From: Lacinutrix algicola | Lineage (GTDB): Bacteria > Bacteroidota > Bacteroidia > Flavobacteriales > Flavobacteriaceae | DNA: 43,857 bases | Reading direction: 5' to 3' | NCBI RefSeq assembly: GCF_001418085.1 | Contig: NZ_LIQH01000043.1 | Location: 1 to 43,857, forward strand | Shown here: piece by piece, positions 9,800-17,348 of the stretch | How the letters are laid out: the number at the start of each line of letters is the position of its first letter | Numbering within the stretch: position 1 is the first letter of the stretch | Notes under the pieces: model-generated | What the model saw: the letters and a program-made list of their open reading frames with translations, nothing else | Databases searched by the model: none | Told to the model about the DNA's origin: nothing | Translations under genes and position numbers: made by a program

Positions 9800-10255
9800 T
9801 TATTTTAAGGTATATTCTTTTTGATTGTATATTTTCTTGTTTGAAATCAATTCGATAATTGATTCGGTAACTTCTTGAAAGTGTTTTAGTTTTTCTTCGG
9901 ATACGTGATTTTTTATAGTATCGTTAAAAGTTAAAACGCGATCTCGAGAGAATTCTCTTTTTTCTCTACCAAAATCTGTTAGATGAATTAAAACACCGCG
10001 TCCATCTTCAGGGTTTGGTTTGCGCTCGATTAAGCCAAACTCTTCCATCTTTTTTAGAATGCGAGATAGGCTAGTAGCTTCCATTCCCATAATTGGGCCG
10101 AGAGAAGTTGAAGGAGTTCCGTTTTCGGGATCGATGCTTAATAGTGTAAAACCAGTAGCCATAGTTGTATCGAACTTGGCAGCTTCTTCGTTATACATTT
10201 TATTTACTGCTAACCAAGTGGTACGCAGTAAATAGTCTATGGTTTTATCTTTCAT
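9800..10255 (-). CDS. MarR-family regulator of the beta-oxidation operon
   Basis: This is a 151-residue winged-helix repressor of the MarR type: an N-terminal dimerisation helix, then the DNA-binding core around LGPIMGMEATSLSRILKKMEE (a split helix-turn-helix near residues 72-92) and the wing NPEDGRG near 100-106. It is the first gene of the operon, with 1 bp to the hydratase/dehydrogenase fusion, so it most likely controls its own transcript. Long-chain acyl-CoA is a reasonable ligand by analogy with fatty-acid regulators, but nothing in the sequence proves it. A TATATTTG promoter box and a 26-bp palindrome lie just upstream and would allow autorepression. The ATG chosen sits about 22 bases after the predicted transcription start. 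Confidence 0.9.
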   Translation of the reverse strand: MKDKTIDYLLRTTWLAVNKMYNEEAAKFDTTMATGFTLLSIDPENGTPSTSLGPIMGMEATSLSRILKKMEEFGLIERKPNPEDGRGVLIHLTDFGREKREFSRDRVLTFNDTIKNHVSEEKLKHFQEVTESIIELISNKKIYNQKEYTLK

Positions 10256-10283
10256 TAAATTTGAATTCGTTTTAGTCTGAATC

Positions 10284-10291
10284 CAAATATA
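10284..10291 (-). promoter_or_regulatory. -7 box of marR / beta-oxidation operon
   Basis: TATATTTG on the minus strand is an exact match to the Bacteroidota -7 consensus TAnnTTTG, 28 bp before the MarR start. No clear TTG appears at the usual -33 spacing; that position falls inside the palindrome at 10297-10322. Confidence 0.65.
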
Positions 10292-10296
10292 GTAAA

Positions 10297-10322
10297 AATT
10301 TATTATGCATGCATAGTAAATT
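10297..10322. promoter_or_regulatory. Palindromic operator candidate for MarR
   Basis: A 26-bp inverted repeat centred between 10309 and 10310 with a single mismatched pair out of 13. Its core is ATGCATGCAT. It lies immediately upstream of the -7 box, across the -33 region, where a bound dimer would block polymerase. The two-fold symmetry and place next to marR fit a MarR-family operator. Binding itself is an inference. Confidence 0.6.
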
Positions 10323-10367
10323 AAAAAAATAATTTAAAATTTACTTAAGAAAGGTTTTTATTTTGAG

Positions 10368-12143
10368 TTAGGCTCTGTAAATTTTATCGTAGAGATCTTG
10401 ATAGATTTCAATTATTATTTTACGTTTCATTTTCATGGTAGGTGTAAGGTGTCCACCATCTATAGACCAAACATTCGGAGTAAGTTCAAAACGTTTAATT
10501 TGTTCCCATTTACCAAAATTTTTGTTACACGTATCGATTTCTAATTGTATACGGTCTTTTATTTCTTGAGAATTAGCAATGTCTTCACCAGATTTCCCAA
10601 TGTTTTTATGCTTTCTGTCTATCCACTCTTGTATAAATTCAAAGTTAGGTTGAATAATTGCCGCAGGCATTTTTTCGCCTTCACCAACAACCATAATTTG
10701 TTCTATAAAGCGTGATTGTTTAAACTCGTTTTCAAGAAGTGTAGGAATTACATATTTACCACCAGAGGTTTTAAACATTTCTTTTTTACGTCCTGTAATT
10801 TTTAAGAAACCATCTGCATCTACTTCTCCTTTGTCTCCTGTATGAAAAAAATCACCAGACATTACGCTTTTCGTTTTTTCTGGATCTTTGTAGTAGCCCA
10901 TCATTACATTTGGACCTTTAACTAAGATTTCTCCATCTTCGGCAATTTTTACTTCTACATTTTTAATAGGCTTTCCTACGGTTCCTAATCTAAAATATTC
11001 GCCTGCATATCTTTCTACTGAAATAACAGGAGATGTTTCGGTTAAACCATAACCTTGCATAACTTGCATGCCGGCAGCAGAGAATACACGTGAAAGTCTA
11101 ACTTGTAATGCGGCAGAACCAGAAACCATTGTATTTAGTTCACCACCAAGTGCTTCTCTCCACTTGCTAAAAATAAGTTTGTTAGCAATTTTTAATTTAA
11201 ACTCATACCAAGCTCCATTTGCTCCGTATGGTTCCCAATGTTCTCCAAGATTTACTGCCCAGAAGAATAATGCTTTTTTTATTGGAGATAAATCTTCAGC
11301 TTTAGCTATGATTTTATCGTAGACTTTTTCTAAAAGTCTAGGAACAACACTCATTAAATTAGGTTTGATCTCTTTTGCATTCTCACCAATTTTATCTATT
11401 CCTTCAGCAAAATATATAGATACACCTGCATATTGATATAGATAAATAAGTACACGTTCGAATACATGACAAATGGGTAAGAAGCTTAAAACTCTATTTT
11501 CTTTAGCTGTGCTAAAAGGTAAGCGATCTGAAGCATCTAGTGCATTACTTGTAATATTATTGTGAGATAGCATTACTCCTTTTGGTTTCCCAGTTGTTCC
11601 AGAGGTATATATAATTGTTGCTAAATCTGTAGGTAATACTGCATTTTTACGAGCTTGTAATTCGTCTTGATTACTTGTGTCTTTACCTATCTCGAATAAT
11701 TCTGAATAATGTTTGCAGCCTTCAATCTGATTAAAAGAGTACACTTCTTTAATAAGAGTGTTAGCTTTTATCTTATTTACTTTAGCCAAAACTTCTTCGT
11801 CACTTACAAAACAATAAATGGCACCACTATGGTTTAAAACATATTCGTAATCTTCTGAAGAAATAGTAGGATAAATTGGAACATTTTGTGCTCCAACTTG
11901 AAGCACTCCAATATCCATAATATTCCATTCTGTTCTATTAGTAGAAGAAATAACGGCAATTTTATCGTTTTTTTGAATTCCCATTTTAATTAAAGCACGG
12001 CTAACTGCATTTGCTTTATCTAAATATTCTTGGGTAGACATTGGTGTCCATTTTCCATCGTATTTAGTGACTAAAGAAGCATCTAGATTATATTTTTCTA
12101 GTTGATAATATGGAAAATCGAAAAGGCGAGTTATTTCTGTCAT
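10368..12143 (-). CDS. Long-chain acyl-CoA synthetase (AMP-forming)
   Basis: This 591-residue adenylate-forming enzyme activates fatty acids to acyl-CoA, the entry step for the beta-oxidation enzymes encoded next to it. The P-loop-like AMP motif TSGTTGKPKG lies near residue 180, the GYGLTETSP motif near 370, and the TGD plus GRKKEMFKTSGGKY segments near 445-470 supply the hinge and C-terminal catalytic lysine region. I chose the ATG at 12143. A reading frame continues upstream to a GTG at 12206, but that lies above the promoter found at 12171-12200, and the family's N-terminus (start, then a short aromatic segment) fits the shorter form. Probably membrane-associated or cytosolic. No clear terminator separates its end from the marR promoter region. 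Confidence 0.93.
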   Translation of the reverse strand: MTEITRLFDFPYYQLEKYNLDASLVTKYDGKWTPMSTQEYLDKANAVSRALIKMGIQKNDKIAVISSTNRTEWNIMDIGVLQVGAQNVPIYPTISSEDYEYVLNHSGAIYCFVSDEEVLAKVNKIKANTLIKEVYSFNQIEGCKHYSELFEIGKDTSNQDELQARKNAVLPTDLATIIYTSGTTGKPKGVMLSHNNITSNALDASDRLPFSTAKENRVLSFLPICHVFERVLIYLYQYAGVSIYFAEGIDKIGENAKEIKPNLMSVVPRLLEKVYDKIIAKAEDLSPIKKALFFWAVNLGEHWEPYGANGAWYEFKLKIANKLIFSKWREALGGELNTMVSGSAALQVRLSRVFSAAGMQVMQGYGLTETSPVISVERYAGEYFRLGTVGKPIKNVEVKIAEDGEILVKGPNVMMGYYKDPEKTKSVMSGDFFHTGDKGEVDADGFLKITGRKKEMFKTSGGKYVIPTLLENEFKQSRFIEQIMVVGEGEKMPAAIIQPNFEFIQEWIDRKHKNIGKSGEDIANSQEIKDRIQLEIDTCNKNFGKWEQIKRFELTPNVWSIDGGHLTPTMKMKRKIIIEIYQDLYDKIYRA

Positions 12144-12170
12144 GCTTTGTATGGGAGTTCGTAAGACTTG

Positions 12171-12200
12171 CAAAGTAACGATTTTTAATTTTATTTCAAA
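12171..12200 (-). promoter_or_regulatory. Promoter of the acyl-CoA synthetase gene
   Basis: On the minus strand TTTG (12197-12200) and TTACTTTG (12171-12178) are separated by 18 bases, close to the Bacteroidota TTTG-N17-19-TAnnTTTG arrangement with one mismatch. The predicted start of transcription is about 20 bases before the ATG at 12143, which supports that start codon. Confidence 0.65.
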
Positions 12201-12204
12201 CACC

Positions 12205-12233
12205 AAAAAAAAGGAGCTGTTAAAAACAGCTCC
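12205..12233 (-). terminator. Terminator of the AraC-type regulator gene
   Basis: An 8-bp GC-rich stem, GGAGCTGT paired with ACAGCTCC, with a 5-base loop. On the minus strand eight consecutive T follow. It ends only 4 bp before the -33 element of the acyl-CoA synthetase promoter, so it insulates that gene from the upstream regulator. Confidence 0.85.
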
Positions 12234-12413
12234 CTTTTGCTAATTGATTGATAGCATGAATTTATGTATTGTATAAGTTTATTTAATAACTAACTATTTT
12301 TAAATGAATCCCTTAACTTTCATTTATTTAAATAAAATTTTAACATAAAGTTCGAGGTAAATATAAAAATATTAAATTAATTACTTATGTAAAAAATCGT
12401 AATATCTACTATT

Positions 12414-13208
12414 TTAAGTGTTTTTTATTATTTCACTTTCATTTTCAAAATAGGCTTTTGGAGATTGATTCATAAAATATTTGAACTCTTTAGAAAAATG
12501 TGAACCATCATGAAAATTATAAATTTGGACTAAGTCTTTAAATTTAAGTTCGTTCTCATTATATCTTTTCATTAATAATGTAAAACGAAACAATCTGGCA
12601 TATTTTTTTGGAGTTAAACCAACAATTTGTTTAAACTTAGTTTCTAATGTTTTTTGAGAAACAGGAATTTGTTCTAAAAGATCGCTAATTGAAATTTGTC
12701 CTCCTTTTTTATTAATTATATCTAATGCGAGATCTATATTTTCTGTATGATTATTAATATGCAATGGTTGTTTCCGTAACAGTTCTTCTAAAGATTTAAG
12801 AGCATCTTCTCCACTTAGCATTTTGTTAAAAAATGGCATTAATGTATTGTAAAGTGGTTTCGAAAAATCACTTAAAGGTAAATGCTTGTTGTTTATTGTT
12901 GAAACATCTAATTTGGAAAGTTTATGTAATGCCGTTGGATGAAATATAATGCCAACACATTCTGTCTCTTCATCAATATTTAATAAGTAGGATTTTTTTG
13001 TTTGCCCAGTTACAATAAGGTCTTTAGCAGTAAATAGTGTTTCTCCCACTGTTATTTTGTGTAAACCTTTATAAGTGAATGTCATAGAGTGATTTCCATG
13101 AGGAAGTATTTTACTTTTAAAAGGAAGATTCGATTCTGGGATTTTAAATTCAAAAATTTTTTCAATTAAATTTGATGAATTATTGCTTTCACATGCACTA
13201 TAAATCAT
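12414..13208 (-). CDS. AraC-family transcriptional regulator
   Basis: This is a 264-residue regulator with a C-terminal AraC/XylS DNA-binding domain: two helix-turn-helix units over roughly the last 95 residues, including the ISDLLEQIPVSQKTLETKF helix pair and the second unit around YNFHDGSHFSKEFKYF with the family's terminal SPKAYF. The N-terminal 150 residues look like the cupin-like or DUF6597-type sensing domain common in Bacteroidota regulators, and the ligand is unknown. An earlier in-frame TTG at 13247 would add 13 residues. I prefer the ATG at 13208, preceded by an A-rich leader. It is a single-gene unit closed by the terminator at 12205-12233. Its target is not evident; the fatty-acid genes downstream are on a separate promoter. 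Confidence 0.83.
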   Translation of the reverse strand: MIYSACESNNSSNLIEKIFEFKIPESNLPFKSKILPHGNHSMTFTYKGLHKITVGETLFTAKDLIVTGQTKKSYLLNIDEETECVGIIFHPTALHKLSKLDVSTINNKHLPLSDFSKPLYNTLMPFFNKMLSGEDALKSLEELLRKQPLHINNHTENIDLALDIINKKGGQISISDLLEQIPVSQKTLETKFKQIVGLTPKKYARLFRFTLLMKRYNENELKFKDLVQIYNFHDGSHFSKEFKYFMNQSPKAYFENESEIIKNT

Positions 13209-13463
13209 ATTTTTTGGTTGTGGTTTATCAATTAGATAGCTACACAAAAATATGAGATTTCTTACTAATATACATCTAGGAATTGCGTTTTAACGTTTAG
13301 AATTCCTTTCGTATTATTAAACCGTTTTTTATCACTGTTGTTTAATAAAGATTTAAAGCTTTAATGTGTTGTTATATATTAAGTTAGTAAAAAATAATAA
13401 TTTTATAGAATATGGACTAAGAGATGTAATATAGTTAAACTAATTATAGCAAAAGAGGATAAA
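13209..13463. other. Intergenic gap, no feature seen
   Basis: About 255 bp of AT-rich sequence between the AraC-type gene and the purL terminator. I see no open reading frame with a family match, no stable hairpin and no convincing promoter box apart from what the AraC gene must use. Confidence 0.5.
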
Positions 13464-13501
13464 AAAAAACGGTTTAAGAATAAGTTCTTAAACCGTTTTT
13501 T
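13464..13501 (-). terminator. purL terminator
   Basis: A perfect 17-bp stem (AAAAAACGGTTTAAGAA with its complement) and a 4-base loop, 24 bp past the purL stop. A/T runs flank both sides, so it could work in both directions, though only purL needs it here. Confidence 0.9.
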
Positions 13502-13524
13502 ATAGAAATATAATTTCTTTAATT

Positions 13525-16500
13525 TTATTTATTCTGAGCTATAATCCATTGTTTAGCATTCACGAAAGCCTCTAACCAAGGTGAAACTTCATCTTTTCTG
13601 TCTTCTGGGTAATTTGCCCAGTTCCATTGAAAAGTAGAGCGCTCAATATGTGGCATAGTTACTAGATGTCTTCCAGTTGTATCACAAAGCATTGCTGTGT
13701 TAAAGTCTGATCCATTTGGGTTATTCGGGTAACCTTCATAACCATATTTAGCAACAATATTATATTGGTTTTCTTCTTTTGGTAAGTTAAATTTACCTTC
13801 ACCATGAGAAATCCAAACACCTAAAGTAGTACCTTCTAAAGTAGATAGCATTACTGAATTGTTTTTCTGAATAGCTACTGATGTAAACGAGCTTTCATGT
13901 TTTTTAGATTCGTTATGAATCATTTTTCCATGTACATCGTGCTCTGGATTAATAAGATCAAGTTCCATAAATAATTGGCAACCGTTACAAATACCAACAG
14001 ATAAAGTGTCTTCACGATTAAAGAAATCGTTAATTACTTTATTCGCTTTTTCGTTGTATTTTATAGCTCCAGCCCAACCTTTTGCAGATCCTAAAACATC
14101 AGAGTTAGAGAAACCTCCAACAGCTCCTAAAAACTGAATGTCTTCAAGTGTTTCACGACCAGAAATTAAATCGGTCATATGTACATCTTTAACATCAAAA
14201 CCAGCTAAGTACATAGCATTTGCCATTTCACGTTCAGAGTTTGAACCTTTTTCACGAAGAATCGCTGCTTTTGGTCTTGTATTTTCTATAGCCGGTAACT
14301 TTCCTGTAAAATGTTTAGGGAACGTATATTTTAATGGTTGATTTTTATAATTGTTATAACGTGCTTCAGCTAAATTATTAGCAGTTTGCTTTTGGTCTAA
14401 TAAGAAAGAGGTTTTATACCAAACATCACGTAAACGTGATACCGTCATAGTAAAAACTTCAGCGTTATTAATGATGCTTAACGTATCACTCTCTGTAACT
14501 TTTCCAATGTTGAAAAAATCAATGTTAGCATCTGCTAATACTTTTTCTATTGAAGCATCTTTAGATTGGAAAACAATACCTGTATTTTCAGCAAATAATA
14601 CTTTAAAAGCATCTTTTTCGTTGATAGCTGTAATGTCTAATTCTGCACCTAAATTGTTATAAGCAAAACATAATTCTAAAAGAGTAGTAATTAAACCACC
14701 TGAAGCAACATCATGTCCTGCAACAATTTGTTCTTCTTTTATTAGTTTCTGAATGGTATTAAATACCGTTTTTACATAATCAGCACTTTTAACATTAGGA
14801 GTAGTGTTTCCTATTTTGTTATTGATTTGTGCAAACGAACTACCACCTAATTCATAAGAATCTTGAGAAATATTAATATAATAAATATCTCCTTTTCCTT
14901 GTTTTAAAACAGGCTCAACAACTTTAGATATTTCATTACAATTTCCTGCTGCCGAAATAATAACTGTTCCAGGAGAGATTACCTCTTCGTTAGGATATTT
15001 CTGCTTCATAGAAAGAGAATCTTTTCCAGTTGGCACATTAATACCTAAATCTATAGCATATTCTGAAATTGCTTTTACGGCTTCGTATAAACGTGCATCT
15101 TCACCTTCATTCTTACAAGGCCACATCCAATTTGCAGATAGAGATACACTTTGTAATCCATCCTTTAAAGGAGCCCATATAATATTTGTTAAAGCCTCGG
15201 TAATACTGTTTCTACTTCCTGCTACAGGATTTATTAATCCTGAGATAGGAGAGTGGCCAATAGATGTTGCAATACCTTCTTTACCCTTATAATCTAGAGC
15301 CATAACACCTACATTATTTAATGGTATTTGTAATGGTCCAACACATTGTTGTTTTGCTACTTTTCCACCAACACAACGGTCTACTTTATTTGTTAACCAA
15401 TCTTTACAAGCAACAGCTTCTAACTGTAATACTTGGTCTAGATAGTCATAAAAATTATCAGTATTGTATGAGATTCCACCGTAGTTTCTATCTACAGTAA
15501 CATCATTCATTATTGTTTTAGGAGAACTACCAAACATATCTTCTAAAGCTAAATCCATTGGTTTATCACCTTTGGTTTTAGATTCGAAAGTAAAACGGTG
15601 GTTTCCTGTAACTTCACCAACAGTATATATTGGAGAACGCTCACGTTCTGCAATTTTATTTAAAGTCTCTAAATGTTTTTCGGCAATTACTAATCCCATA
15701 CGTTCTTGAGATTCGTTACCAATTATTTCTTTTGCAGATAATGTAGGGTCTCCAACAGGTAGTTTATCTAAATCTATCTTTCCACCAGTATCTTCTACTA
15801 ATTCACTTAAACAATTTAAGTGACCACCTGCACCATGATCGTGAATAGAAACAATAAAGTTTTCTTCGCTTTCTACCATGCCACGAACTGCATTTGCAGC
15901 ACGTTTTTGCATTTCAGGATTAGAACGTTGTACAGCGTTTAGTTCAATTCCTGAGCTAAAAGCTCCAGTGTCTGCACTAGAAACAGCAGCTCCTCCCATT
16001 CCAATTCTGTAGTTTTCACCACCAAGAATTACAATTTTATCACCAGTTTTTGGAGTGTCTTTTAAGGCTTGTTCTGCTTTACCATAACCAATACCACCGG
16101 CTTGCATAATTACTTTATCGAAACCAATTTTTCTAGCGTCTTGTTCGTGTTCGAAAGTTAATACCGAACCACAAATTAATGGTTGACCGAATTTGTTTCC
16201 AAAGTCTGATGCACCATTACTAGCTTTTATTAAAATATCTACAGGAGTTTGGTATAACCAATCTCTAGCTTCCATTTTTTGTTCCCAAGGTCTATTTTCT
16301 TCTAAACGAGAATAAGATGTCATGTAAACAGCAGTTCCTGCTAATGGTAAAGAACCTTTTCCACCTGCAAGTCTATCTCTAATTTCTCCTCCAGCTCCAG
16401 TTGCAGCTCCATTAAAAGGCTCTACTGTTGTTGGAAAATTGTGTGTTTCTGCTTTTATTGAGATTACAGATTCGTAGTTTGATGTTGTATAATAATCTGG

Positions 16501-17187
16501 CTTATCTGCTGTTTTAGGAGCAAATTGTTCCACTTTTGGACCTTTAATAAAAGCGACATTATCTTTATAAGCCGAAACAATATCGTTAGGATGTTGTTTT
16601 GCTGTCTCTTTTATTAATTTAAAAAGTGATGTTCGTTTTTCTTCTCCATCAATAATAAAAGTACCATTGAATATTTTATGACGACAATGCTCAGAATTAA
16701 CTTGAGAAAAACCAAAGACTTCAGAATCTGTTAAAGGTCGTCCTATTTTTTTTGAAACACCTTCTAGGTATTCAATTTCTTCATCGTTTAAAGCTAAACC
16801 TTCTTGTTTGTTGTAAGCCGAAATATCCTCGATATTAAGTATAGTTTCTGGCTTAATGTCTATTTTAAAAGACTCTTGGTTTATGCTGTTGTATTTTTCA
16901 GAAATCATAGGATCGAAATCCTTGAAATCCTGCTTACAGCTTTCAAATTCTTCAATTCTAATAATGCCTTCTATTCCCATATTCTGGGTGATTTCTACAG
17001 CATTGGTACTCCAAGGTGTTATCATGGCTGCACGTGGTCCAATAAAAAAAGCGTCTATAGATGCTGCATTTATTTTTGGTTGGTCGCCAAATAACCATGT
17101 CAATTTTGAGATGGTTGTAGTTGATAATTCTTTTGTTGCTTGAACAGCATATAGTTTACTGTTTTGGTTTCCGAAGAAATGAATCAT
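13525..17187 (-). CDS. purL: Phosphoribosylformylglycinamidine synthase, single-chain type
   Basis: The enzyme converts FGAR, glutamine and ATP to FGAM in the fourth step of de novo purine synthesis. At 1220 residues it is the large single-chain PurL with a built-in glutaminase, as in E. coli (about 1295), rather than the split PurL/PurQ/PurS type. Domains in order are an N-terminal PurS-like part, the linker, two AIRS-type ATP-grasp-like repeats (SEVFGFSQVNSEHCRHK near 158-174, and the KAETHNFPT segment near 250), then a class I glutamine amidotransferase domain. Its nucleophile is Cys1067 in GICNGCQ, with the late MPHIERS His. It stands alone between two terminators. A TAAATTTG promoter box lies 32 bp upstream, with a 29-bp inverted repeat just above it. 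Confidence 0.97.
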   Translation of the reverse strand: MIHFFGNQNSKLYAVQATKELSTTTISKLTWLFGDQPKINAASIDAFFIGPRAAMITPWSTNAVEITQNMGIEGIIRIEEFESCKQDFKDFDPMISEKYNSINQESFKIDIKPETILNIEDISAYNKQEGLALNDEEIEYLEGVSKKIGRPLTDSEVFGFSQVNSEHCRHKIFNGTFIIDGEEKRTSLFKLIKETAKQHPNDIVSAYKDNVAFIKGPKVEQFAPKTADKPDYYTTSNYESVISIKAETHNFPTTVEPFNGAATGAGGEIRDRLAGGKGSLPLAGTAVYMTSYSRLEENRPWEQKMEARDWLYQTPVDILIKASNGASDFGNKFGQPLICGSVLTFEHEQDARKIGFDKVIMQAGGIGYGKAEQALKDTPKTGDKIVILGGENYRIGMGGAAVSSADTGAFSSGIELNAVQRSNPEMQKRAANAVRGMVESEENFIVSIHDHGAGGHLNCLSELVEDTGGKIDLDKLPVGDPTLSAKEIIGNESQERMGLVIAEKHLETLNKIAERERSPIYTVGEVTGNHRFTFESKTKGDKPMDLALEDMFGSSPKTIMNDVTVDRNYGGISYNTDNFYDYLDQVLQLEAVACKDWLTNKVDRCVGGKVAKQQCVGPLQIPLNNVGVMALDYKGKEGIATSIGHSPISGLINPVAGSRNSITEALTNIIWAPLKDGLQSVSLSANWMWPCKNEGEDARLYEAVKAISEYAIDLGINVPTGKDSLSMKQKYPNEEVISPGTVIISAAGNCNEISKVVEPVLKQGKGDIYYINISQDSYELGGSSFAQINNKIGNTTPNVKSADYVKTVFNTIQKLIKEEQIVAGHDVASGGLITTLLELCFAYNNLGAELDITAINEKDAFKVLFAENTGIVFQSKDASIEKVLADANIDFFNIGKVTESDTLSIINNAEVFTMTVSRLRDVWYKTSFLLDQKQTANNLAEARYNNYKNQPLKYTFPKHFTGKLPAIENTRPKAAILREKGSNSEREMANAMYLAGFDVKDVHMTDLISGRETLEDIQFLGAVGGFSNSDVLGSAKGWAGAIKYNEKANKVINDFFNREDTLSVGICNGCQLFMELDLINPEHDVHGKMIHNESKKHESSFTSVAIQKNNSVMLSTLEGTTLGVWISHGEGKFNLPKEENQYNIVAKYGYEGYPNNPNGSDFNTAMLCDTTGRHLVTMPHIERSTFQWNWANYPEDRKDEVSPWLEAFVNAKQWIIAQNK

Positions 17188-17218
17188 TTTATAGTTGTTT
17201 GAGTTGTTTTTAAAAACA

Positions 17219-17226
17219 CAAATTTA
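17219..17226 (-). promoter_or_regulatory. -7 box of purL
   Basis: TAAATTTG on the minus strand is an exact match to TAnnTTTG, 32 bp before the purL start codon. No TTG stands at the standard -33 distance; that area is occupied by the inverted repeat at 17229-17257. Confidence 0.6.
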
Positions 17227-17228
17227 GG

Positions 17229-17257
17229 TTTTTTAGTTAGATTTTTTAACTAAAAAA
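17229..17257. repeat. Inverted repeat above purL promoter
   Basis: TTTTTTAGTTA, 7 bases, then TAACTAAAAAA: a perfect 11-bp inverted repeat spanning the -33 region of the purL promoter. It may be an operator. It is AT-rich and could also be a weak terminator-like hairpin, so the role is uncertain. Confidence 0.45.
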
Positions 17258-17299
17258 GTGACTTAATTTTATAGTTATTCACGTGGTTATTAACCAAAA

Positions 17300-17330
17300 A
17301 AAAAAGCGATTCGTTTAGAATCGCTTTTTT
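17300..17330 (-). terminator. Terminator of the endonuclease gene
   Basis: A stem of AAAAAGCGATTC with its complement, a 5-base loop and A/T runs on both sides, 19 bp past the endonuclease stop codon. Confidence 0.88.
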
Positions 17331-17348
17331 TATATAATTTATTAAAGA

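Noticed and set aside
12169-12178. TGCAAAGTAA near the acyl-CoA synthetase promoter resembling half of the MarR palindrome
   Set aside because: Only one half-site is present, and it coincides with the -7 promoter box, which explains the sequence without an operator.
12144-12206. Longer acyl-CoA synthetase starting at the GTG at 12206
   Set aside because: The -33/-7 promoter at 12171-12200 lies inside that extension, and the added residues do not look like the family's N-terminus.
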